NCBI GenBank assembly: GCA_016715195.1
Contig: JADKBB010000020.1
Location: 12,543-76,542, forward strand
Length of the DNA: 64,000 nucleotides
Source of the DNA: Candidatus Villigracilis proximus
GTDB taxonomy: Bacteria; Chloroflexota; Anaerolineae; Anaerolineales; Villigracilaceae
Direction: 5' to 3'
Part shown: positions 62,530 through 64,000 of the stretch, in pieces
How positions within the stretch are numbered: the stretch's first letter is position 1
How the letters are laid out: every line of letters begins with the position of its first letter
The notes under the pieces: model-generated
What the model was told of the DNA's origin: nothing
Seen by the model: the letters and a program-made list of their open reading frames with translations, nothing else
The model's database searches: none
Position numbers and translations under genes: made by a program

Positions 62530-63942
62530 TTAAATCTTTCCGGCTACATAATCAAGCACATCGATCTTGGTCAGGATACCAATTGGCTTGCTGTTCTCAA
62601 CCACGATCAAAGCGTAACCCGCAGTCAACGAAGGCATGGCATCTTCAAGCGGAGTTTCAGGCGCGAAGACTGCACCCGCATTTTGAACAAGCGCATCGAT
62701 CTTTTCGTCATTGCTGTGTTCATGTTTTTCAAGCATATGATTAAGCAAATCCACTTCTTCGATCAGGCCGGCCAACGCGCCGTCTGCGCCAACTACGGGC
62801 ATTTGCGAAACGCCATGCTGATGCATGACCGTCACTACTTTGCGGATGGAGTCACCCAGCGCGGCAGTTTGCAGTGCTTTGTTGGGCTTGGCCATCAACA
62901 AGTCACCCAGAGCGGTTTCGCCAAATTCCATCGAGAGGAATCCGAACTCGCGCATCCATTTGTCATCGTAGAATTTTGAAAGATAGCGTGAACCTGAATC
63001 AGGAAGAATAACCACGGGGATACGTCCTGCGGGGAGTTTGCGGCAATACTTGATCGCGCCCGCAATCGCAGAGCCGGATGAACCGCCTGCGAAGATTCCC
63101 TCCTGACGCACGAGTTGACGCGCCCACAAAAAGGACTCGCGGTCACCCGCCCTTTCAATTGCATCTACAACTGAAATATCCATTGCGCCGGGGAGAAAGT
63201 CTTCGCCGATGCCTTCCACTTTATAAGTCTTCGGGTACGCGCCAGGCGGAATGATGCCTTTGTTCTGCCAGATCTCGGTCAGGATCGAACCTTCAATATC
63301 CACGCCCACGATCTGGATGTTTGGATTTTTGGATTTGAGATAACGCCCCACACCGGAGATGGTTCCGCCGGTGCCAATACCAATGATGACATCGGTCAGC
63401 TTGCCATCGGTCTGTTCCCATAATTCGGGGCCGGTGCTCATCTCGTGTGTATTTGCGTTATCAGGATTGTGATATTGATTTGCGAGCATGGCATTCGGCG
63501 TTTCACGCGCAAATTTCTTGGCAACTTCATAATACGAGCGCGGATCGTCTGGTCCCACGGCGGTTGGGGTGATGACCACTTTTGCGCCATAGGCACGCAA
63601 CAATAAAATCTTTTCGTTGCTCATCTTGTCGGGCATAACGAAGATGGTCTTGTAGCCTTTCAGCGCCGCCGCGATGGCGAGTCCCACGCCGGTGTTGCCT
63701 GATGTGGCTTCGACGATGGTGCCGCCGGGTTTGATCTCTCCGCGCTTCTCGGCCTGTTCGATAATATTCGCACCCACGCGATCTTTGACCGATCCGCCGG
63801 GATTCATGAATTCCAGTTTTGCATATAGTGGCACGGGCAAGTCACGTCCGATCCGCTCCAACTTTACAAGCGGAGTATTTCCCATCGCACCAAGAACATT
63901 ATTAAATACACGTTTATCTTTTGATTCAGGTAAGCCTGTCAT
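62530..63942 (-). CDS. Cystathionine beta-synthase with CBS domain pair
   Basis: 470 residues. The PLP domain (1-330) has NPGGSVKDRVG with the Schiff-base Lys, EATSGNTGVGLAIAA and GIGTGGTISGVGRYLK. Two CBS domains (about 340-465) end in GILTKIDVLDYVAGKI. It condenses serine, or O-acetylserine, with homocysteine, or sulfide. The CBS pair and the EGIFAGGSSGSAI segment favour cystathionine beta-synthase over cysteine synthase; the CBS pair may bind a nucleotide regulator. AAGGAG sits 7 nt upstream of ATG 63942. Confidence 0.92.
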   Translation of the reverse strand: MTGLPESKDKRVFNNVLGAMGNTPLVKLERIGRDLPVPLYAKLEFMNPGGSVKDRVGANIIEQAEKRGEIKPGGTIVEATSGNTGVGLAIAAALKGYKTIFVMPDKMSNEKILLLRAYGAKVVITPTAVGPDDPRSYYEVAKKFARETPNAMLANQYHNPDNANTHEMSTGPELWEQTDGKLTDVIIGIGTGGTISGVGRYLKSKNPNIQIVGVDIEGSILTEIWQNKGIIPPGAYPKTYKVEGIGEDFLPGAMDISVVDAIERAGDRESFLWARQLVRQEGIFAGGSSGSAIAGAIKYCRKLPAGRIPVVILPDSGSRYLSKFYDDKWMREFGFLSMEFGETALGDLLMAKPNKALQTAALGDSIRKVVTVMHQHGVSQMPVVGADGALAGLIEEVDLLNHMLEKHEHSNDEKIDALVQNAGAVFAPETPLEDAMPSLTAGYALIVVENSKPIGILTKIDVLDYVAGKI

Positions 63943-64000
63943 TCGGTCTCCTTTGGTTGGGGTATTTTACCAGTGGGCGGTTGCTAGTGGATGGTTGTTA

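Noticed and set aside
62236..62979. Plus-strand 212-residue ORF over the cystathionine synthase start
   Set aside because: It is a reverse-frame shadow of the conserved gene with no family resemblance or ribosome-binding site.
1..64000. CRISPR arrays, insertion sequences or prophage
   Set aside because: No regularly spaced direct repeats, transposase, integrase or phage structural ORFs were found on either strand.

Overview
The window reads as a chromosomal segment of a Chloroflexota bacterium, most likely an Anaerolineae relative. This is inferred from protein flavour (a DMPGHRDY switch II in EF-Tu, a truncated-methylase/MazG fusion, very long multi-GAF HD-GYP sensors, unfused Lgt and LspA), not from a phylogenetic marker search. 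There are no phage, IS or CRISPR signatures.

Layout. 1-1777 (+): the 3' end of a copper nitrite reductase, a lipoprotein, an acetyltransferase and a small L7/L12-CTD-like ORF. 1777-28214 (-): one long run of translation genes. Transcribed right to left it is rpoB, rpsL, rpsG, fusA, tuf, rpsJ, the S10/spc/alpha ribosomal genes with secY, adk, map, rpmJ and rpoA, then rplQ, truA, rplM, rpsI and mazG. rpoC and infA are absent from their usual places. 28283-28760: a canonical rpoB promoter, then a divergent tRNA-Phe/Gly/Cys cluster with its own promoter and terminator. 28869-35400 (+): a giant PAS/GAF/HD-GYP sensor broken by one base. 35455-36861 (-): tyrS behind what looks like a complete leader-peptide attenuator. 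36850-51528: mostly minus-strand genes for envelope and housekeeping functions (lipoproteins, epimerase, MBL hydrolase, ABC exporter fused to a SpoIIM-like domain, lgt, a CDP-alcohol phosphatidyltransferase, ftsK, an S1 protein, a membrane receptor with a possible HTH tail, a purine nucleoside phosphorylase). 51672-56392 (+): a membrane GAF/HD-GYP protein and a diguanylate cyclase, i.e. c-di-GMP breakdown and synthesis side by side. 56403-63942 (-): threonine aldolase, a decayed four-helix-bundle gene, rluD, two tandem lspA genes, alr carrying an in-frame palindromic element, a GNAT, a DUF1761 protein and a cystathionine beta-synthase.

The most interesting signals are: (1) a 16-residue ORF with five consecutive Tyr codons, apparently leaderless, followed by mutually exclusive antiterminator and terminator hairpins upstream of tyrS; (2) a 64-nt three-way-junction palindromic element inside alr that accounts for about 21 extra residues in frame; (3) an ABC-2 permease fused to a SpoIIM/DUF95-type domain; and (4) rpoB directly followed by rpsL with no rpoC.

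Sequence quality caution: rplQ, rplC, tuf and the large HD-GYP sensor each carry a single-base indel, mostly in short homopolymers, and rplV lacks its middle third. Because most of these genes are essential, uncorrected sequencing or assembly error is the simplest explanation.
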